A stretch of DNA of 64,000 nt from Streptococcus pseudopneumoniae (GTDB taxonomy: Bacteria > Bacillota > Bacilli > Lactobacillales > Streptococcaceae): contig NZ_JVFV01000021.1 in NCBI RefSeq assembly GCF_001073085.1, positions 1 through 64,000 of the forward strand. The letters are read 5' to 3'. The position numbers and the translations under genes are program-made. Shown in pieces: positions 48,362-59,155 of the stretch. How positions within the stretch are numbered: the first letter of the stretch is position 1; each line of letters begins with the position of its first letter. The notes under the pieces were generated by a model, which searched no databases, was not told the origin of the DNA, and was given only the letters and a program-made list of their open reading frames with translations.

Positions 48362-48940
48362 TTATTTATCAGATAATTCTTTCCACTTTTGAAACAATCT
48401 CCAAAAAATATAAAAAATCTGAATCGTGAAAACTATCAATAAAGTACAGTCTATGATAACAATCAAAAACATTCCCCAACTGAAAGAACTACCTCCACCT
48501 AGAAACTTTGAGAAAACCGGCAGTAGCGCTGAAAAGAGAAGTAAAACAGGAAGCATCCGCATTGTTAAAATCTTCTTGACCATTGCTAACTTCCCGGCCG
48601 CGTCATTATAAATTTCAAACTCGGCATCCGACTCAACTCCAGAATAAAGCTTTCTAAAGTAGGAAAAACCATTAAAGTCTGTAATATGCTCCCAGCTACA
48701 ATCTTTAAATAGTTGTAAATAGGAAGCTCTCTCTGACTTTTTCATAGGATAAAAGTCCAACTGATAAACCACCTGCTCCGGTTGGCACTTTTCAAAAGTA
48801 TACTTAACCGCAACCACTAAGTTAGAGTAGCTTACTTCCTTAAGTTTCCAGCCCTGAGCATGCATTTCTCCGAGATAGAGAGCCTCTCTATCATAATCCG
48901 CAATGGTAGCAATTCTATAAACAACCTTCTTTTCCATCAA
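48362..48940 (-). CDS. DUF2812 membrane protein, first copy
   Basis: A 192-residue DUF2812 protein with ADYDREALYLGEMHAQGWKL near residue 13 and two hydrophobic segments (about 132-150 and 157-180). It overlaps the PadR gene by 4 bases, so its expression is tied to the regulator. PadR-DUF2812 pairs are widespread in Firmicutes; the regulated response is unknown. Confidence 0.82.
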   Translation of the reverse strand: MMEKKVVYRIATIADYDREALYLGEMHAQGWKLKEVSYSNLVVAVKYTFEKCQPEQVVYQLDFYPMKKSERASYLQLFKDCSWEHITDFNGFSYFRKLYSGVESDAEFEIYNDAAGKLAMVKKILTMRMLPVLLLFSALLPVFSKFLGGGSSFSWGMFLIVIIDCTLLIVFTIQIFYIFWRLFQKWKELSDK

Positions 48941-49257
48941 AGCTCCTCCCGACTGTTTCTATAGAGCCGCTCAATACGTTTCAACTCAATCTCTAAAACT
49001 TTCTGACCCAAGTCTGTTATCTGATAGATTTTACGTTTTTCCTCTTCTCGAACAAAGGAAATCAAACCATCTTTTTCCATCTTTGACAGGGTTCCATACA
49101 TTGTTCCAGGACTAATGGAAACCTGTGAATCTGTCATCTCTTTAACCTTTTGAGTAATACCATAGCCATGGTTCTCCTTTTGCAGACAGAACAGAATATA
49201 AAAACCCGTTTCCGTCATGGGAAAGTAGACACGCCTAATCTTATCTGTTAATTCCAT
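48937..49257 (-). CDS. PadR-family transcriptional regulator
   Basis: A 106-residue PadR-type winged helix with SPGTMYGTLSKMEKDGLISF near residue 48 and a short C-terminal dimer helix. It is the first gene of a three-gene operon with two DUF2812 proteins and is probably autoregulated through repeats in its promoter. Confidence 0.9.
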   Translation of the reverse strand: MELTDKIRRVYFPMTETGFYILFCLQKENHGYGITQKVKEMTDSQVSISPGTMYGTLSKMEKDGLISFVREEEKRKIYQITDLGQKVLEIELKRIERLYRNSREEL

Positions 49258-49280
49258 TTAATCAGACCTCCTATTTAGTT

Positions 49281-49334
49281 CGATATATCGCATCTCGTTA
49301 TATAAAATATATCACAGCTCGATATAAATTGCAA
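49281..49334 (-). promoter_or_regulatory. PadR operon promoter with repeats
   Basis: TTGCAA (49329-49334), 17 bases, TATATT (49306-49311) on the minus strand. A perfect CGATATATCG palindrome lies at 49281-49290 and direct repeats CTCGTTATA and CTCGATATA at 49295 and 49318 flank the -10. These are candidate PadR sites. Confidence 0.6.
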
Positions 49335-49339
49335 GAAAA

Positions 49340-49365
49340 AAAGATCGTCCTCACGGACAATCTTT
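49340..49365 (-). terminator. glnA terminator
   Basis: AAAGATTGTCC and GGACGATCTTT form an 11-bp stem (one G-U pair) with a 4-base loop on the minus strand, followed by T4. Confidence 0.8.
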
Positions 49366-49376
49366 CTGATTTATCA

Positions 49377-50723
49377 TTAGTATAGATCTAGGTAGTTATC
49401 AATCTCCCATTGTGAAACGAAGGTTGCATAGCTTGCCCATTCGATTCGTTTAGCTTCAAGGAAACTAGTGTAGATGTGTTCACCTAGAGCTGCTTTAACC
49501 ACTTCGTCTTCTGTCATAGCCTTCAAAGCGTTGTGAAGTGTAGAAGGAAGATCAGTGATTCCTGCAGCTCTACGTTCTTCCGGTGTCATAATATAGATGT
49601 TTTCTTCGATTGGTGCCGGTGCTTCAATTTTATTTTCAACACCATGGAGTCCGACTTCAAGAAGGACAGCCAAAGCGATATAAGGATTAGCCATTGGGTC
49701 TACGGAGCGTAACTCAAGGCGAGTACCCATACCACGTGAAGCTGGTACGCGGACAAGTGGTGAACGGTTGCGACCTGCCCAAGCGATGTAAACAGGTGCT
49801 TCATACCCTGGAACCAAACGTTTGTATGAATTTACTGTTGGGTTCATGATAGCTGTGTAGTTGTAGGCGTGCTTGATCAAACCACCAAGGAAGTGATAAG
49901 CTGTTTCTGACAATTGCATTCCTTTTGGATCATTTGGATCAAAGAAGGCGTTGTTTCCTTCCGCGTCAAACAAGGACATATTGCAGTGCATTCCTGAACC
50001 AGCTATACCAAATTTAGGTTTAGCCATAAAGGTTGCATACAAACCATGTTTACGCGCAATTGTTTTTACAACAAGTTTAAAGATTTGAATCTTATCACAA
50101 GCACGAAGAACTTCATCATACTTAAAGTCAATCTCATGTTGACCTACGGCAACTTCGTGGTGACTGGCTTCTACTTCAAATCCCATTTTAGTCAAGACAT
50201 TTACAATCTCACGACGAGTGTTATCAGCAAGGTCTGTAGGCGCCAAATCAAAGTAACCACCCTTGTCATTCACTTCAAGAGTTGGGTCTCCATTTTCATC
50301 AAGCTTAAATAGGAAGAATTCTGGCTCTGGCCCAAGGTTGAAAGATTTGAATCCAACTTCTTCCATATGACGAAGAGCACGTTTAAGATTTCCACGAGGG
50401 TCTCCTGCAAATGGTTCCCCTTCTGTTGTATAGACATCACAAATCAATCCTGCGACACTACCGTTCTCATCTCCCCATGGGAAGACTGTCCAAGAGTCCA
50501 AATCTGGATATAGATACATGTCTGATTCATTGATACGGACAAATCCTTCAATAGAAGACCCATCAAACATAGCCTTATTTGACAAGACCTTGTCTAGTTG
50601 TTCATCTGTAGCAGGAATTTCGACGTTTTTCATCGTTCCCAAAATATCTGAAAACATGAGACGAATAAAGGTTACATTTTTTTCCTTAACTTCACGACGA
50701 ATATCTGCAGCTGTGATTGGCAT
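49377..50723 (-). CDS. glnA: Glutamine synthetase type I
   Basis: Makes glutamine from glutamate and ammonium. The 448-residue protein is of the Firmicute GSI-alpha type, without the extra adenylylation-linked segment. [12 protein letters not shown] near residue 55 and the [14 protein letters not shown] region near 238 are typical. It lies after glnR, and GlnR bound with feedback-inhibited GlnA represses the operon. No adenylylation-site tyrosine context is seen. Confidence 0.97.
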   Translation of the reverse strand: MPITAADIRREVKEKNVTFIRLMFSDILGTMKNVEIPATDEQLDKVLSNKAMFDGSSIEGFVRINESDMYLYPDLDSWTVFPWGDENGSVAGLICDVYTTEGEPFAGDPRGNLKRALRHMEEVGFKSFNLGPEPEFFLFKLDENGDPTLEVNDKGGYFDLAPTDLADNTRREIVNVLTKMGFEVEASHHEVAVGQHEIDFKYDEVLRACDKIQIFKLVVKTIARKHGLYATFMAKPKFGIAGSGMHCNMSLFDAEGNNAFFDPNDPKGMQLSETAYHFLGGLIKHAYNYTAIMNPTVNSYKRLVPGYEAPVYIAWAGRNRSPLVRVPASRGMGTRLELRSVDPMANPYIALAVLLEVGLHGVENKIEAPAPIEENIYIMTPEERRAAGITDLPSTLHNALKAMTEDEVVKAALGEHIYTSFLEAKRIEWASYATFVSQWEIDNYLDLY

Positions 50724-50758
50724 GGTTTTTCTCCTTATATATGACGACTTGCGGTTGC

Positions 50759-51115
50759 CTAACCGCGACCAAAAGGTGATTGTTGAGAAGCAAAGCGACT
50801 TTGTTGGAGAACTTCATTCCGAAGCGCTCTTCGTACTTCAGTTTGACTCACTGGTTTTTTAGACTTCGCCTCACGTTCAGCATATTTTTTCTTGATGGCA
50901 GCAATGTTGAGACCTTCAGAGATATAATCCTTAATCTCAAGTAATCGATCCATGTCATTCAAAGAATACATACGGCGATTCCCCTCGTTACGATCAGGCT
51001 TAATCAATTCCTGGTCTTCATAATAACGAATTTGGCGCGCCGAAAGATCGGTCAGTTTCATAACACTACCAATAGGAAAAACTGCCATATTGCGACGAAA
51101 TTCTTTTTCCTTCAT
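50759..51115 (-). CDS. glnR: MerR-family nitrogen regulator GlnR
   Basis: A 118-residue MerR-type repressor. The winged helix is in [20 protein letters not shown] near residue 15. The C-terminal tail carries a glutamine-responsive autoinhibitory helix in this family. I use the ATG 7 bases after GAGGA; a GTG two codons upstream is within the ribosome-site spacing. Followed by glnA after 35 bases. Confidence 0.95.
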   Translation of the reverse strand: MKEKEFRRNMAVFPIGSVMKLTDLSARQIRYYEDQELIKPDRNEGNRRMYSLNDMDRLLEIKDYISEGLNIAAIKKKYAEREAKSKKPVSQTEVRRALRNEVLQQSRFASQQSPFGRG

Positions 51116-51139
51116 GTGCACTTCCTCTTCTTTCTGTCT

Positions 51140-51192
51140 ATTATAGTCTAAAAAAAATCAATCGTCAATCAATAATGTTATATCTTGTAACA
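51140..51192 (-). promoter_or_regulatory. glnR promoter and GlnR box
   Basis: TTGACG (51163-51168), 17 bases, TATAAT (51140-51145) on the minus strand. Immediately upstream of the -35, TGTTATATCTTGTAACA (51176-51192) fits the GlnR consensus TGTNA-N7-TNACA exactly. It abuts the stop codon of the upstream gene. Confidence 0.88.
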
Positions 51193-51744
51193 TTATTTTT
51201 CTTTTTTCTCTAAAATGCTCCGTAAACGATCAATATCGTAATTTACAAGAATTGCTACAAAAACTCCCATAAAAGTCTCAAAAACTCGAGCAAACACGTA
51301 CAAAATAGTCTCTCCACTCGGAATTGATAGGGTAATAATCAACATAGCTGAAACTCCGCCTATGACACCCGCCTTATTGTTCATGGCAACATTTGTCATG
51401 ATGGTTAACATGGTACATATCGGAACCACAAGGAGAGTTACCCAAAAGGCTCCATGAAAAAAGTTGTTCAAGAGAAAGAACATCAGCGCATAAAAACCAC
51501 CGATACTATTCCCTAAAATACGTGATGTCCCAAAGTGGACACTCTTATCAAAGTCTTCTCTCAAACTAAAAACGGCTGTAAGAGCTCCAATCTGAAGTCC
51601 CTTCCATCCAAAAAAACCAAAAATCATGAGGACCAAAAAAACAGCGATTCCTGTTTTAAAGGTACGCATCCCTAACTTAAACTTGCTTTTATCAAATCTA
51701 TACTTTTTAAAATAACTCATCATTTCATCTTTCTTTTTTTCCAT
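51193..51744 (-). CDS. FUSC/aromatic-acid-exporter-like membrane protein
   Basis: A 183-residue membrane protein with about four to five hydrophobic helices (roughly 28-48, 55-65, 80-118 and 128-165). It resembles the FUSC/ArAE_1 (DUF939) N-terminal domain of efflux proteins but lacks the C-terminal cytosolic domain. Substrate unknown. It lies between mraY and glnR, and its stop codon touches the GlnR operator. Confidence 0.78.
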   Translation of the reverse strand: MEKKKDEMMSYFKKYRFDKSKFKLGMRTFKTGIAVFLVLMIFGFFGWKGLQIGALTAVFSLREDFDKSVHFGTSRILGNSIGGFYALMFFLLNNFFHGAFWVTLLVVPICTMLTIMTNVAMNNKAGVIGGVSAMLIITLSIPSGETILYVFARVFETFMGVFVAILVNYDIDRLRSILEKKEK

Positions 51745-51802
51745 TTTATCATAATTTTACTTTTTTGAGAAAGGGATTCCTCAATTGAAGAAAATAGGAA
51801 CT

Positions 51803-51834
51803 AAAAAGAGAAGGGTATAAATCCTTCTCTTTTT
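51803..51834. terminator. mraY operon terminator
   Basis: AAAAAGAGAAGG and CCTTCTCTTTTT form a perfect 12-bp stem with an 8-base loop directly after mraY. Confidence 0.8.
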
Positions 51835-51851
51835 CAATTCGATATTCTATT

Positions 51852-52832
51852 TTAGAATAAATACATAAAAGCCAAGGTCACGAGACTAGCAAGCAAGCCA
51901 ACTCCCCAGAAGAAGAAATCGACCTTCCACTCACTCCAGGCTTGACCTTTACCTGAAAATCCACCCAACTCAAAATGGTGATGAACTGGTGTCATCCGGA
52001 AGATACGTTTTCCTCCAGTTAACTTAAAGTAAGCAACTTGCATCATGACAGATGTTGTTTCAAAAACATACACTATACCAATCAGGAGTAGCGTCCATTC
52101 TTGGTGCAGCGCCATAGAAATAGCTGCCAACATTCCTCCAAGAGCAAGACTTCCCACATCTCCCATAAAAACTTTAGCAGGCTTATGGTTATAGACAAAG
52201 AAACCGAGAAGACCACCAATCATGGCGATAATGACTAGCAAGATATCCAATTGGTTTTGTACATAAGCAATAACTCCATAGGCAGACAGACTAATCACCA
52301 CTGAGATACTTGCCAAGCCATCAATTCCGTCAGTCAAGTTAACAGCATTTGAAAAACCAACTAACCAGAAGAGAGCAAAGAAAATGTAAAGAACGCCTAG
52401 GTGCAATGGATATCCAAATACATTTAAGACATCCCCTCCTCTTTCATAAAAGAGATAGAAGATAACTCCTCCTACTAATTGAAGCAAGAGCTTTTGTTTA
52501 GGATTGAGCCCTTCATTGATTTTACGGAAAACCTTGAGGAAATCATCTAAGAAGCCAACCAAACCATACAAAACGAGAATAAAGAGGATCATTCCAACAT
52601 TGTTGGTTAGTTGATTAGTTAAAAGTGCAAGAACTAAACTAACTAAAACGCTTGTTACGAGGAAGACAATCCCTCCCATTGTCGGCGTCCCAGCTTTTGC
52701 CTGGTGTTGTTTAACATCCTCATGCATCTGTTGACCAGTAATCTGTGCTTTACGGTAAAAACGGATAAAAGCTGGAATTCCTACCACTGTAAGAACAAAA
52801 GTAAGGATTCCAGGAAAGATAGAAACTAGCAT
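51852..52832 (-). CDS. mraY: Phospho-N-acetylmuramoyl-pentapeptide-transferase MraY
   Basis: Makes lipid I from UDP-MurNAc-pentapeptide and undecaprenyl phosphate. The 326-residue membrane protein has about ten helices, with [13 protein letters not shown] near residue 46, the catalytic acidic motif [10 protein letters not shown] near 165 and [12 protein letters not shown] near 220. MTPVHHHFE near 285 is the family signature. It follows pbpX by one base. Confidence 0.97.
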   Translation of the reverse strand: MLVSIFPGILTFVLTVVGIPAFIRFYRKAQITGQQMHEDVKQHQAKAGTPTMGGIVFLVTSVLVSLVLALLTNQLTNNVGMILFILVLYGLVGFLDDFLKVFRKINEGLNPKQKLLLQLVGGVIFYLFYERGGDVLNVFGYPLHLGVLYIFFALFWLVGFSNAVNLTDGIDGLASISVVISLSAYGVIAYVQNQLDILLVIIAMIGGLLGFFVYNHKPAKVFMGDVGSLALGGMLAAISMALHQEWTLLLIGIVYVFETTSVMMQVAYFKLTGGKRIFRMTPVHHHFELGGFSGKGQAWSEWKVDFFFWGVGLLASLVTLAFMYLF

Positions 52833-52833
52833 T

Positions 52834-55089
52834 CTAATCTCCTAAAGTTATTCTTATTTTCTGTATATTTTTTAAAGCTGTATTAGAACGAACACTTTGT
52901 TTTTTAACAATTTCTCCTGTACCTTCAAATTCAACTTCAAGATTCAACCATTTGGCAAAGGTTTCAACATTTTTCTTAGACCAGCCATATAAGTCAGGCA
53001 TCTCTTCTACCTTGTCTGAAAGGAGTAAGATTTGCTCATTAGCGTCTAGATTTGTTCCTTCTGCCACTGAACTGTCCTTGATTTTTGTTCCTGAACCGAT
53101 AACGATTGGTTGAACAAGATTGCGTCTCAGTTCCTCTGCCATATCTCCCGGACTATGGTCCTTGGTCGCTGGCATTGCATAACTAGTTGTTGTTGTAACT
53201 TGATCCAGATTTTTAGCTGTAGACTGAAGATTAAGAGATTCTTTCATGGCAGAAGCTCGTTCAAGAATAGGATTAGCAAACTCTCCAAACCAAGGTGTAG
53301 AAAAGTGTTCTGGCTGTTGAACTGTTACGTAAAGAATAAAATCAGGATTTTCAGAAGGATGCATGGTTACTACAGAAAAGATATAATTGGTTTTCCCAAC
53401 TAAATATCCTCCGTTTTGCTCATCGGCAATTTGAGCTGTTCCAGATTTGACAGAAACATTCTGACCAGGAACAGTAATTACTGGTTTATTATCATTACGA
53501 TTATACATGGTCCCATAAATAGGGTCTGTACCAACCAAAATCATGTTTTCCCTAGTCAAACTAGCCGTTTCTTTAGAAACAGGATTACCCACAACTTCTT
53601 TTTGCGACTTCCGAACTGACTGATCATTTGGATCATAAAGGGCGCTAATAAACTTTGGTTCTAACATAACTCCGTCATTCGCAATGGCTGTAAAAGCACG
53701 TAGCATCTGGGTCTGCGTTACAGAAATCCCCTGACCAAATGCACTCATGGCAATATCGACAATATTATCTGCAGGCAATTGACCTGAATACTCATCAGTC
53801 AGACCAAAACGCGTCGGCACCCCAAACTTAAAGCGATTGAGATAATCCAACCAAGTAGCATCTCCCATTTTTTGTTGGAGCAAGGTCATACCCACATTAC
53901 TTGAGTGAGCAAAACCTTGAGAGTATGTCATTATACTTCCTGCTGATAAACCATCATTAACATCCCAGTCTCTGATAGTCGCATCAGCAATCTTTAATTC
54001 ACTGCTATTGAAATATTCTCCCCCAGGGAAGGTGTTGTTGTCAATCGCTGCCGCCAAGGTCATTACCTTCATGGTCGAACCTGGCTCATAGTTACTTTGG
54101 TAAAGGATATCACGCCAAACAAAGTCTTCGGTAATTCCTTCTTTGGTATCAGCATCAAAGGTCGGTCTTTGAGTTGTCGCCAGAATTTCTCCAGTCTTGG
54201 CGCTGACTAAGGTTGCAGTCATATACTTGCCTTTTAGTTTTTCTTGGAAGGCATCCATTTGACTTTCCATAAAGGACTGCAAAGGACTAGATAGGGTCGT
54301 ATAGACGTCTTTCCCGTTTACGGTCTGTTGGGTGACTTGTTCTGTACCAGGAACGATATTACCTAGACGGTCTTTTTCATAGGTAATAATACCATCTGTC
54401 CCTGCTAACAAGCTATTCAAGGAGCTTTCAATACCAGATGTTCCAATAAGACTCTTTGAACCATCTTCATTTTCATGTAACTGTGCTAAACCAATAAAGG
54501 ATGATGCAAATTTCCCATTTGGATAACTTCTATTTGGACTAGTCGTAAAATTAATACCCTCAACCTTAGCAGATTCTAAGTCCTGTTTAATGGACATCAT
54601 ATTAGCATAGGTAATCCCATTCCCTTTAGCACCAAAAGAAACCTGTTTGAGATTTGGTTGAGAGAGTTGGTCTTTGACGTAAGTCTCCTCCATATCTAAG
54701 TATTTATGAAAAATTTCTGCCACTTTGTTGTACTGAGATTCTTCTACATAAAGAACATCACCATTAGCGGACTTATATTCTTTATCTATTACAGCATAGA
54801 CATTATAGGAGGTCGCATCTTCTGCTATGGGAGTTCCATTACGATCATAAATGGTTCCTCTTTTAGCAGGAACAGTCAGAGTCGTTTGATGAACTTTTTT
54901 TGCTTCTTTAACCAGATTGACCCCAAATTTTGTGCCTGTACCAATAATCACCGCAAAATTAACCAAAAAAACAGCAAAGAGAAAGACGGCTATGAGACTG
55001 AGGCTCTTTCCAACTCGTCTGCGGTTTTCAAGGGGAGATTTGCGATTCTTAATGGCAAAGGGTATTATTTTTTCTTTCCAGGTTTTCAT
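52834..55089 (-). CDS. pbpX: Penicillin-binding protein 2x
   Basis: Septal class B transpeptidase, 751 residues. A single membrane helix lies near 30-52. The transpeptidase motifs are S338TMK, SSN near 396 and KSGT near 548, followed by two PASTA domains. It is one residue longer than the pneumococcal protein as I remember it and differs at several places near the active site: the residue three after the STMK lysine is Thr, the residue before KSGT is Val, and the position 12 residues before SSN is Ser in place of pneumococcal Arg. It lies between ftsL and mraY. Confidence 0.96.
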   Translation of the reverse strand: MKTWKEKIIPFAIKNRKSPLENRRRVGKSLSLIAVFLFAVFLVNFAVIIGTGTKFGVNLVKEAKKVHQTTLTVPAKRGTIYDRNGTPIAEDATSYNVYAVIDKEYKSANGDVLYVEESQYNKVAEIFHKYLDMEETYVKDQLSQPNLKQVSFGAKGNGITYANMMSIKQDLESAKVEGINFTTSPNRSYPNGKFASSFIGLAQLHENEDGSKSLIGTSGIESSLNSLLAGTDGIITYEKDRLGNIVPGTEQVTQQTVNGKDVYTTLSSPLQSFMESQMDAFQEKLKGKYMTATLVSAKTGEILATTQRPTFDADTKEGITEDFVWRDILYQSNYEPGSTMKVMTLAAAIDNNTFPGGEYFNSSELKIADATIRDWDVNDGLSAGSIMTYSQGFAHSSNVGMTLLQQKMGDATWLDYLNRFKFGVPTRFGLTDEYSGQLPADNIVDIAMSAFGQGISVTQTQMLRAFTAIANDGVMLEPKFISALYDPNDQSVRKSQKEVVGNPVSKETASLTRENMILVGTDPIYGTMYNRNDNKPVITVPGQNVSVKSGTAQIADEQNGGYLVGKTNYIFSVVTMHPSENPDFILYVTVQQPEHFSTPWFGEFANPILERASAMKESLNLQSTAKNLDQVTTTTSYAMPATKDHSPGDMAEELRRNLVQPIVIGSGTKIKDSSVAEGTNLDANEQILLLSDKVEEMPDLYGWSKKNVETFAKWLNLEVEFEGTGEIVKKQSVRSNTALKNIQKIRITLGD

Positions 55090-55092
55090 ATA

Positions 55093-55410
55093 CTACTCCG
55101 CCGATCGGATATTTTCATTATTTAATTTTAGTTCTTGCGAATCCGCAATTCCTGTCAGACGCTCTGAACGGATCAATTCATTGACTTCTTGCTTAGCATC
55201 ATCCAGCTCTGTCTTCTTTTCTTCAATCTGAGCATTAACAGTCGTTAGCTCACTCTGGACTTGCAAGAGCTTGGTCTGCATATAGACAACACTGATGGCT
55301 AATACAAGGGCTGTAATGGCAATCGAAAGGTAAAAAGCCTTCTCAACACGTGAAAATCTCTTGATACGAGCTTGCAGTAATTGGCTCGTCGTTTCTCTTT
55401 TTTCTACCAT
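55093..55410 (-). CDS. ftsL: Cell division protein FtsL
   Basis: A 105-residue bitopic division protein: short cytoplasmic N-terminus, one transmembrane helix (about residues 28-46) and an extracellular coiled coil rich in Glu, Lys and Gln. It belongs to the divisome with FtsB and DivIB. Located 9 bases after rsmH and 3 bases before pbpX, as usual. Confidence 0.93.
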   Translation of the reverse strand: MVEKRETTSQLLQARIKRFSRVEKAFYLSIAITALVLAISVVYMQTKLLQVQSELTTVNAQIEEKKTELDDAKQEVNELIRSERLTGIADSQELKLNNENIRSAE

Positions 55411-55419
55411 TTTATCCCC

Positions 55420-56370
55420 TTACTTATGAATTTTTCGAGCTACTCGTAGCTTGGCTGAGTGGGAACGATTATTGGCCTCCAACTCCTCCTTGCTTGGTAA
55501 AATCGGTTTGCGAGAGACTAATTCCATCTTGGGCTTAAGATCATCTGGGATGAAAGGCAAGCCTTTTGGTACTTCCACTGTTGAAGCTTCCTTGAACAAT
55601 TGCTTGGTCAAGCGATCTTCCAGCGAATGAAAGGTAATGACTGAGATTCTTCCGTCCACTGCTAGTAATTCCATAGCTTGTTGGATGGACTCATCTGCAG
55701 CTCCTAATTCATCATTGACCTCAATACGGATGGCTTGGAAAATTTGCTTGGCCGGATGACCTTTTTTCTTGAGTTCCTTGGCAGGCTTAGCAGACTTGAT
55801 AATCTCGGCCAATTCTGTCGTTGTCTCAATCGGCTTCAGCTCTCGCGCCTGTTCAATCTTCCGAGCAATCTGTTTGGAGAATTTGTCTTCTCCATATTTG
55901 AAAAAGATTCGTACCAAGTCATGATAATCATAGTGATTGACAACCTCATAAGCGGTTAAACTAGCTTCCTGGTTCATCCGCATATCCAGTGGTGCATCTT
56001 TTTTATAAGAAAAACCTCGTTCACGCTGATCCAATTGCGGGCTCGAAACTCCCAAGTCATAACAAATGCCATCAATTTCTTCTACACCTGCTTCCTGCAA
56101 ACGTGCCTGCAAATGACGGAAGTTGTCCTTGATGAAGGTAACCATTCCTTTTTCGATATAAGGCGCCAAACGTTTTTGGGCATTATCAATGGCATTCTGG
56201 TCCTGATCAAAGGCATAGAGATGCCCCTTTTCACTTAATTTACTTAATAAATACTCGCTATGGCCTGCTCCACCCAAGGTCGCATCAACGTAAACACCAT
56301 CAGGTTTCACATCAAGCATATCAATGGTTTCATGGAGCATGACCGTTACATGATGAAATTCTTTAGTCAT
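55420..56370 (-). CDS. rsmH: 16S rRNA (cytosine-N4)-methyltransferase RsmH
   Basis: Methylates C1402 of 16S rRNA (also called MraW). The 316-residue protein has the SAM motif [15 protein letters not shown] near residue 28 and [18 protein letters not shown] near 105. First gene of the rsmH-ftsL-pbpX-mraY division/cell-wall operon. Confidence 0.97.
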   Translation of the reverse strand: MTKEFHHVTVMLHETIDMLDVKPDGVYVDATLGGAGHSEYLLSKLSEKGHLYAFDQDQNAIDNAQKRLAPYIEKGMVTFIKDNFRHLQARLQEAGVEEIDGICYDLGVSSPQLDQRERGFSYKKDAPLDMRMNQEASLTAYEVVNHYDYHDLVRIFFKYGEDKFSKQIARKIEQARELKPIETTTELAEIIKSAKPAKELKKKGHPAKQIFQAIRIEVNDELGAADESIQQAMELLAVDGRISVITFHSLEDRLTKQLFKEASTVEVPKGLPFIPDDLKPKMELVSRKPILPSKEELEANNRSHSAKLRVARKIHK

Positions 56371-56438
56371 ATCTTATCTATTTTACCACAAATCCGACTA
56401 GCTTGCACTCACTAAAGCTAAAACATTCCACTGTTGCT

Positions 56439-58265
56439 TTATTCCTTATACTCGACAGGCTTCTCAGCTACTTGAGCTAGCCCTGAGTCTACTTCTGGAT
56501 TCAGGTGATGATGAACTGCCTCTGCCACTGCTCTTGGTATACCAACAGCGACAATCTCATCCACACTGGCTTCCTTGATTTTTGTCAGAGATTTGAAATA
56601 TTTCATCAAATTCTGCTTGCGTTTTGGACCCAAGCCTTCAATTCCATCTAATTGAGAAGAGAAGGAATTTTTAGAACGTAGTTGTCGGTGGAAGGTAATG
56701 GCAAAGCGGTGGACTTCATCCTGAATGCGTTGCAGGAGGAAAAATTCTTGAGAATTGCGAGACAACTCTACCACCTCAAGTGGGTCTCCAAAGAGCAATT
56801 CATGGGTTTGGTGCTTGTCATTCTTTTGCAGGCCTGCGATCGGAATATCTAACCCCAACTCTTCTTGAATGACCTGTTTAGCGATATTGACCTGACCCTG
56901 ACCACCATCGATGACGATTAAATCTGGTGGTGTCAAACCGTCACGCTGGACTCGTCCATAACGTCTACGAATAACCTCTCGCATACTTGCATAGTCATCT
57001 GGTCCGACCACAGTCTTGATTTTATACTTACGGTAATCCTTCTTGCTCGGTTTTCCGTTAACAAAAACAACCATGGCAGAGACTGGACTAGTCCCCATAA
57101 TATTAGAGTTATCAAAAGACTCGATACGGACTGGGGTTGGAATTTGTAGAAGTCGTCCAAGATTTTCAATAGCTCCTTGAGTCTTTTCAACTGATTTCTC
57201 TAACAGATTAAACTTCTGCTCTAAACTAACACGAGCGTTTTTGATAGCCAGATTAACCAGTTGTTTTTTCTCCCCACGTTGGGGTTTGAGAATTTTGGTA
57301 TCCACCAAGGCCTTAACGGCTTCTTCATCAATATCCTGAGGAATCAAAATCTCATTGGGAACTAAGTGAGATTTTTCCTGATAAAATTGTCCCACATAGG
57401 TCAAGAAATCCTCATCTGGATCATTGTAGTAAGGAAAGAGATTGACATAGCGTTCAATCAACTTGCCCTGGCGGACAAAGAAGACCTGGACGCACATCCA
57501 ACCCTTATCTACATAGTAGCCAAAGACATCGCGGTTTTGGAGATCCTTAGCCATAACTCTTTGTTTGGTCCGAAGGGTACCAATAGCCTGAATCAGATCT
57601 CGATATTCCGCCGCGCGTTCAAATTCCATACTCTGAGCTGCCACATTCATCTTTTCCTTGAGGTCATCGATGATTTTGTCATCCTGACCCTTTAGAAAAT
57701 CAGAGACTTCTTGAGCCATAGCTTTGAAATAAGCCTCGTCTTTCTTACAGATAGTGTGAGCCACGCACTGGCCAATATGGTAATAAAAACAGACCTTTGA
57801 TGGTGGATTGGTACACTTGCGAAATGGGAAAATCCGATCCAGAAGTTTCTTGATTTCATTAGCTGCACCGACATCAGGATAGGGGCCAAAATATAATCCA
57901 CCATCTTTTTTGACCTGACGGGTGATAATCAAGCGAGGATAGCGTTCATTGGTAATTTTGATGAAAGGATAGGACTTATCGTCCTTGAGCATAATATTGT
58001 ACTTAGGCTTGTTTTCCTTAATGAGATTAATCTCTAAAAGAAGCGCCTCAATATTAGACTCCGTGACAATAAACTCAAAATCTACAATCTCAGACACCAA
58101 GGCTTCTGTCTTGGTATCATGACTTCCGCGGAAGTATGACCTCACGCGATTACGCAGATTTTTAGCCTTTCCTACATAGATAATCGTGCCGTTTTTATCC
58201 TTGTGAATGTAACAACCAGGGCTGGTCGGCAAGAGCTCCAGTTTTGATTTAATCAAGTTATTCAT
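56439..58265 (-). CDS. uvrC: Excinuclease ABC subunit C
   Basis: Makes both incisions in nucleotide excision repair with UvrAB. The 608-residue protein has the GIY-YIG nuclease domain near the N-terminus ([21 protein letters not shown]), a UVR motif near 200, an RNase H-like C-terminal nuclease ([10 protein letters not shown] near 465) and a helix-hairpin-helix end. I start at MNNLIK (58265); the longer frame has no supporting ribosome site. Confidence 0.96.
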   Translation of the reverse strand: MNNLIKSKLELLPTSPGCYIHKDKNGTIIYVGKAKNLRNRVRSYFRGSHDTKTEALVSEIVDFEFIVTESNIEALLLEINLIKENKPKYNIMLKDDKSYPFIKITNERYPRLIITRQVKKDGGLYFGPYPDVGAANEIKKLLDRIFPFRKCTNPPSKVCFYYHIGQCVAHTICKKDEAYFKAMAQEVSDFLKGQDDKIIDDLKEKMNVAAQSMEFERAAEYRDLIQAIGTLRTKQRVMAKDLQNRDVFGYYVDKGWMCVQVFFVRQGKLIERYVNLFPYYNDPDEDFLTYVGQFYQEKSHLVPNEILIPQDIDEEAVKALVDTKILKPQRGEKKQLVNLAIKNARVSLEQKFNLLEKSVEKTQGAIENLGRLLQIPTPVRIESFDNSNIMGTSPVSAMVVFVNGKPSKKDYRKYKIKTVVGPDDYASMREVIRRRYGRVQRDGLTPPDLIVIDGGQGQVNIAKQVIQEELGLDIPIAGLQKNDKHQTHELLFGDPLEVVELSRNSQEFFLLQRIQDEVHRFAITFHRQLRSKNSFSSQLDGIEGLGPKRKQNLMKYFKSLTKIKEASVDEIVAVGIPRAVAEAVHHHLNPEVDSGLAQVAEKPVEYKE

Positions 58266-58280
58266 AGTTCCATTATAACA

Positions 58281-58313
58281 AAAAGCCCCCGTCATTGCTT
58301 ACATCAGGGAGCT
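58281..58313 (-). terminator. Terminator after the matrixin-like gene
   Basis: On the minus strand AGCTCCC pairs with GGGGGCT (one G-U pair) and is followed by TTTTTG, between the metalloprotease and uvrC. Confidence 0.55.
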
Positions 58314-58334
58314 CCTGTTTCGTTAAAAAATTAC

Positions 58335-59036
58335 TTATTCTCCAGACTCATAAAGTTCTTGAACTGCTTGAACATCTTGAGCCTGAATACCATAATAAGA
58401 ACCTGCTGGCTGCATGACTGACACTTCATTAGTATGTTCCAAGCCAATGGCATGACCTAGCTCATGCTCTGCCGTATGCAAGATACGATCATAGGTATAG
58501 CCATAGTTTGGATTGGATAGATAATAATGATTCAAACGAACTGTTACTGAAGTAAATTGTTTGGTCAGGAGATTTGTCTGACTCTCAGCCTCACCAGCAA
58601 CAGATGTGGAACCATCATTCATTTCAGTCGCAAAAATAGTTGCTTGGTCAGGTTCTGTCACAACTACAAAATTAAAAGCACCGGTCTGATTCCAGTTTGC
58701 AATAGCTTCGGCATAAGCCTTTTGAAAGGTTGCATCCATTTGAGGATCAATATAAATTGTCGCCTGCGCTTGGGGCCATTTTACTCCTGAATCTTGATGA
58801 TGATCGGTCTGAGACAAGCCTTGTAACTTACCAGTTTCTTGCCATTGATGCCAGCCTGCTTGACCAACTTGAACAAGTTGCCCCGCTTGATTGAAAACAC
58901 CAGATAAATCCCCTGTCATATACCAAAGAATCCCTAAAGCAATGAGAATGAAGACTACAAGAGTCCACACAAGGCGCCAGAACATGCGCCAAATCCCTAG
59001 TAACAATCGACATAGAACACGAATAATCCAGAACAT
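58335..59036 (-). CDS. Matrixin-like zinc metalloprotease, membrane-anchored
   Basis: A 233-residue protein with an N-terminal hydrophobic segment (roughly residues 5-40, with a Trp/Leu-rich start) that acts as membrane anchor. The extracellular domain contains the zinc signature HELGHAIGLEH (HExxHxxGxxH) near residue 190, followed by the Met-turn NEVSVMQP, as in the M10/matrixin family. Start chosen at MFWIIR, because the upstream part of the long frame overlaps murN and is not typical. Substrates unknown. Confidence 0.85.
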   Translation of the reverse strand: MFWIIRVLCRLLLGIWRMFWRLVWTLVVFILIALGILWYMTGDLSGVFNQAGQLVQVGQAGWHQWQETGKLQGLSQTDHHQDSGVKWPQAQATIYIDPQMDATFQKAYAEAIANWNQTGAFNFVVVTEPDQATIFATEMNDGSTSVAGEAESQTNLLTKQFTSVTVRLNHYYLSNPNYGYTYDRILHTAEHELGHAIGLEHTNEVSVMQPAGSYYGIQAQDVQAVQELYESGE

Positions 59037-59155
59037 GATTTCCCGCCTTTCTAAAAAAATAAGAATCCATCTTTTAGTCCTGGTTTCCCATTCTAAAGAT
59101 AGATTTCTTATTTTACTCGAGTAAGCTGAAAGAAAACTAAAACCACTTTGTTCAC

